Positions 61,697 to 64,000 of a DNA stretch of 64,000 bases are shown here, one piece after another. The notes under the pieces were generated by a model, which saw only the letters and a program-made list of their open reading frames with translations, searched no databases and had not been told where the DNA came from. The stretch's first letter is position 1. Each line of letters begins with the position of its first letter. A program made the translations under genes and the position numbers. The DNA is from Actinokineospora pegani (lineage in GTDB: Bacteria; Actinomycetota; Actinomycetes; Mycobacteriales; Pseudonocardiaceae): NCBI RefSeq assembly GCF_009745975.1, contig NZ_WHOL01000065.1, positions 1-64,000 of the forward strand. The letters run 5' to 3'.

Positions 61697-62794
61697 ATGG
61701 ACAAGCCGGTCGTCTCGGTGCGGGACAGCGGAGTGCTCGACGACGTGCTGCGGCTCGCGGCGGCGGCGGGCACGGAGGTCGAGCGCGCGGACGGGGCGGA
61801 GGAGCTGCGGGCGCGGTGGGCGACAGCGCCGCTCGTCGTGCTCGACGACACCGCCGTGGCCGAGTGCGTCGGCGCCGCGTTGCCCCGGCGGGAATCCGTC
61901 GTCCTCGTCGCGACGGGCCCGCCCCCGCCCCCGTTGTGGGAGAAGGCGGTCGCGCTGGGGGTCAGCCGGGTGGTGGAGCTGCCCGACGGCCGCGAGTGGC
62001 TGACCGACGCGCTCGCCGACGCGGCCGACGCCCCGGCGGGGGCCGCGGGCCGGGTGCTCGCGGTCATCGGTGGTCGGGGTGGCGCGGGTGCTTCGGTGTT
62101 CGCGGCGGCGGTCGCGCTGTCCGCGCTCGAACTGGGCAGCGGCGCCCTGCTGATCGACTGCGACCCGCTCGGCGGCGGGCTGGACCTCGTGCTCTGCACC
62201 GAGGAACAGCCGGGTCTGCGCTGGCCCGACGTCCGGCTCCGCTCCGGCCGGGTGCCGGTCGCGAGCCTGCGCTCCGCACTGCCCGGACGGACCAGGGCCG
62301 GTGCGCGGCTCACCCTCCTGTCCAGCGCCCGCGACGGTGACGGCCCGGCCCCGGAGGCGGTGGCGGCCGTCGTCGACGCGGGCCGCCGGGGCGGCGAGAC
62401 CGTCGTCTGCGACCTGCCCAGGGCACCGGACCCGGCCGCGGACGCCGCTCTCGACCGGGCCGACCTGGTGGTCGTGGTGGCGCCCGCCGACCTGCGTTCC
62501 GCCGCGGCGACCCGGCGGGTGGTCGCCCACCTCACCTCCCGGGGTGTCCGCCCGTCCCTCGTGGTCCGCACGCCCGGCACCGCGACCCTGCGACCGCAGG
62601 CCATCGCCGAGGCCGTGGAACTGCCGCTGCTCACCACCATCCGCTCCGACGCGGCCCTGGCCCGTTCCATCGACACCGGGGAGTTCCGGCTCCGGCCGTC
62701 CATCGCCCGCGCCGCCCGCGCCACGCTCAGGTCCCTGGCCGACCCACCGCTGGCAAAGGTCCCCCGCGCCCGGCCGTTCGCGATGCGGTTCTAG
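61697..62794 (+). CDS. ssd: septum site-determining-like protein (Ssd, Rv3660c-like), CpaE/MinD family
   Basis: A 365-aa protein with an N-terminal receiver-like domain (1-110) and a C-terminal MinD/CpaE ATPase-like domain. The Walker region reads VIGGRGGAGASVFAAAVAL: the KGGxGKS lysines are missing. LLIDCDPLGGGLDLVL and VVCDLPRAPDP are conserved. In mycobacteria Ssd affects septation and dormancy genes. ATG 61697 follows GGAGGC. It is 22 bp from tadA. Confidence 0.85.
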   Translation: MDKPVVSVRDSGVLDDVLRLAAAAGTEVERADGAEELRARWATAPLVVLDDTAVAECVGAALPRRESVVLVATGPPPPPLWEKAVALGVSRVVELPDGREWLTDALADAADAPAGAAGRVLAVIGGRGGAGASVFAAAVALSALELGSGALLIDCDPLGGGLDLVLCTEEQPGLRWPDVRLRSGRVPVASLRSALPGRTRAGARLTLLSSARDGDGPAPEAVAAVVDAGRRGGETVVCDLPRAPDPAADAALDRADLVVVVAPADLRSAAATRRVVAHLTSRGVRPSLVVRTPGTATLRPQAIAEAVELPLLTTIRSDAALARSIDTGEFRLRPSIARAARATLRSLADPPLAKVPRARPFAMRF

Positions 62795-62816
62795 AACGAT
62801 CCACAGGAGACACAAG

Positions 62817-63980
62817 ATGTCCACATCAGATCTGGTCGACCGCGTCCGCGGCAGGCTCGCCGGTCTCGGGGCGGGGATCAGCCCGTCCGCCGTCGCCTCC
62901 GCCGTCCGGGCCGAGGCGGGCGGCGTGGTCGGCGACGGCGACGTGCTGGCGGCGCTGACCCTGCTGGAGCAGGAGTTCGTCGGCGCGGGCCCGCTCGACC
63001 CGCTGCTGCGCGACCCGACCACGACCGACGTCCTCGTGACCGCGCCGGACGAGGTCTGGGTCGACGGCGCGGGCGGGCTGCGGCGGACCGCGGTCGCCTT
63101 CGCCGACGAGGACGCCGTCCGCAGGCTCGCGCAGCGGCTGGCGATGGCGGGCGGGCGCAGGCTCGACGACGCCCAGCCCTACGTCGACGGGTGGCTGCCC
63201 GCGGTCGCGGTCGGCAGCCGCGTCCGCCTGCACGCCGTCCTGCCGCCGATCGCGGAAGCGGGCACCTGCCTTTCGCTGCGGGTGCTGCGACCCGCGTCGC
63301 ACGGCCTGACCGACCTGCGCGACCTGGGGACGTTCGACGCCGAGGTGCACGACTTCCTCGCCGCCGTCGTCCGAGCCCGCTTGGCCTTCCTGGTCACCGG
63401 GGGCACGGGGTCCGGGAAGACCACGCTGCTCGCTGCCCTGCTCGGGCAGGTCCCAGCCGGGGAGCGGGTCGTCTGCGTCGAGGACGCGGGGGAGTTGCAA
63501 CCCGACCACCCCCAGTTCGTGCGCCTGCTCGCCCGGCCCGCGAACATCGAGGGGGCGGGCGAGGTCACCCTTCGCGACCTGGTCCGCCAAGCGCTGCGGA
63601 TGCGTCCCGACCGAATCGTCGTCGGCGAGGTCCGGGGGCCCGAGGTCTGCGACCTGCTCTCCGCGCTCAACACCGGACACGACGGTGGTGCCGGGACCGT
63701 CCACGCCAACGCCCCCTCGGAGGTCCCCGCCAGGCTGGAAGCCCTGGCCGCGCTGGGTGGCTTGTCCCGCGGCGCCCTGCACAGCCAACTGGCCGCCGCC
63801 ATCCACCTCATCCTCCACATGCGACGAACCCCCGACGGTCACCGCACCCTCACCGACATCGCAGCCTTGACGAGGACACCCACGTCGGTCACGACAACCC
63901 CCGTTTGGACCGCGGGTTGTTGGCAGCCCGGCCGGGTCCAGATCGATGGGCTTCTCGGGTCTCGGACTGCGCCATGCTGA
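62817..63980 (+). CDS. tadA: TadA-type secretion ATPase (CpaF family)
   Basis: A 387-aa ATPase that powers a Tad pilus / type II-like assembly. It has Walker A GGTGSGKTTLLAALL, the Asp box region CVEDAGELQPDHPQF, Walker B RPDRIVVGEVRG and the His box HDGGAGTVHAN. ATG after CAGGAGACACAAG. Its 3' end overlaps tadB. Confidence 0.93.
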   Translation: MSTSDLVDRVRGRLAGLGAGISPSAVASAVRAEAGGVVGDGDVLAALTLLEQEFVGAGPLDPLLRDPTTTDVLVTAPDEVWVDGAGGLRRTAVAFADEDAVRRLAQRLAMAGGRRLDDAQPYVDGWLPAVAVGSRVRLHAVLPPIAEAGTCLSLRVLRPASHGLTDLRDLGTFDAEVHDFLAAVVRARLAFLVTGGTGSGKTTLLAALLGQVPAGERVVCVEDAGELQPDHPQFVRLLARPANIEGAGEVTLRDLVRQALRMRPDRIVVGEVRGPEVCDLLSALNTGHDGGAGTVHANAPSEVPARLEALAALGGLSRGALHSQLAAAIHLILHMRRTPDGHRTLTDIAALTRTPTSVTTTPVWTAGCWQPGRVQIDGLLGSRTAPC

Positions 63981-64000
63981 GCCTCTTGCTGCTCGCGGGG
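63974..64000 (+). CDS. tadB: start of TadB-like gene (cut by window end)
   Basis: ATG at 63974 overlaps the tadA stop by 7 bp and opens MLSLLLLAG, hydrophobic as expected for the first TadB helix. Only nine codons are visible, so the call rests on position. Confidence 0.5.

Overview
The window is high-GC actinobacterial DNA. WhiB, a PASTA-type PonA2 penicillin-binding protein, MarP, a Crp regulator and frequent GTG starts all fit Actinobacteria. An actinomycete-type integrative conjugative element and an EF-hand protein point to the Pseudonocardiales, which is an inference. Much of 18.5-64 kb follows the order of Mycobacterium tuberculosis Rv3683 to Rv3659c.

Region by region: 1-4157 is chromosomal: a degenerate tandem repeat, a hypothetical gene, a DUF2945-type protein, an S9 peptidase, then a non-coding stretch with a large hairpin and a G-rich repeat. 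4158-18516 is an integrated element (AICE) bounded by 45-bp direct repeats, the right copy being the 3' end of tRNA-Pro(CGG). It carries a lower-GC cargo block (DarT/DarG toxin-antitoxin, glycosyltransferase), a GntR regulator with two perfect palindromic operators, a Pra-like regulator, an FtsK-type transfer ATPase, an orphan DpdA-like (TGT-superfamily) enzyme with a CxxC-rich companion, many small proteins, an Spd-like membrane protein, a RepSA-type rolling-circle initiator, Xis and Int.

18563-49000 is the mycobacterial-like backbone: metallophosphoesterase, YqeY, ponA2, whiB4, two ArsA-like ATPases, RidA, NUDIX, metallo-beta-lactamase fold protein, crp, nth, TlpA-like thioredoxin, CoA-type NUDIX, marP, epoxide-hydrolase-like protein, holin-like protein, acs. 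It is interrupted by accessory insertions: a four-gene operon (EF-hand protein, IPMDH-like dehydrogenase, isochorismatase-like hydrolase, methyltransferase), a DnaN paralogue and MFS transporter, and a short AspRS gene behind a T-box leader with a GAC (Asp) specifier. NhaA and a PlsC-type acyltransferase are also inserted.

49-61 kb holds an MFS transporter, two micro-ORFs both encoding MRNREY, a GGEEF diguanylate cyclase, a degenerate Fic protein and a full MurNAc/peptidoglycan salvage set on one strand (nagZ, namZ, amiE-like, murR, murQ). 59.9-64 kb matches the mycobacterial Rv3661-Rv3659c locus: an Ms1-like small RNA candidate downstream of a HAD phosphatase, then ssd, tadA and the start of tadB, running off the right edge.
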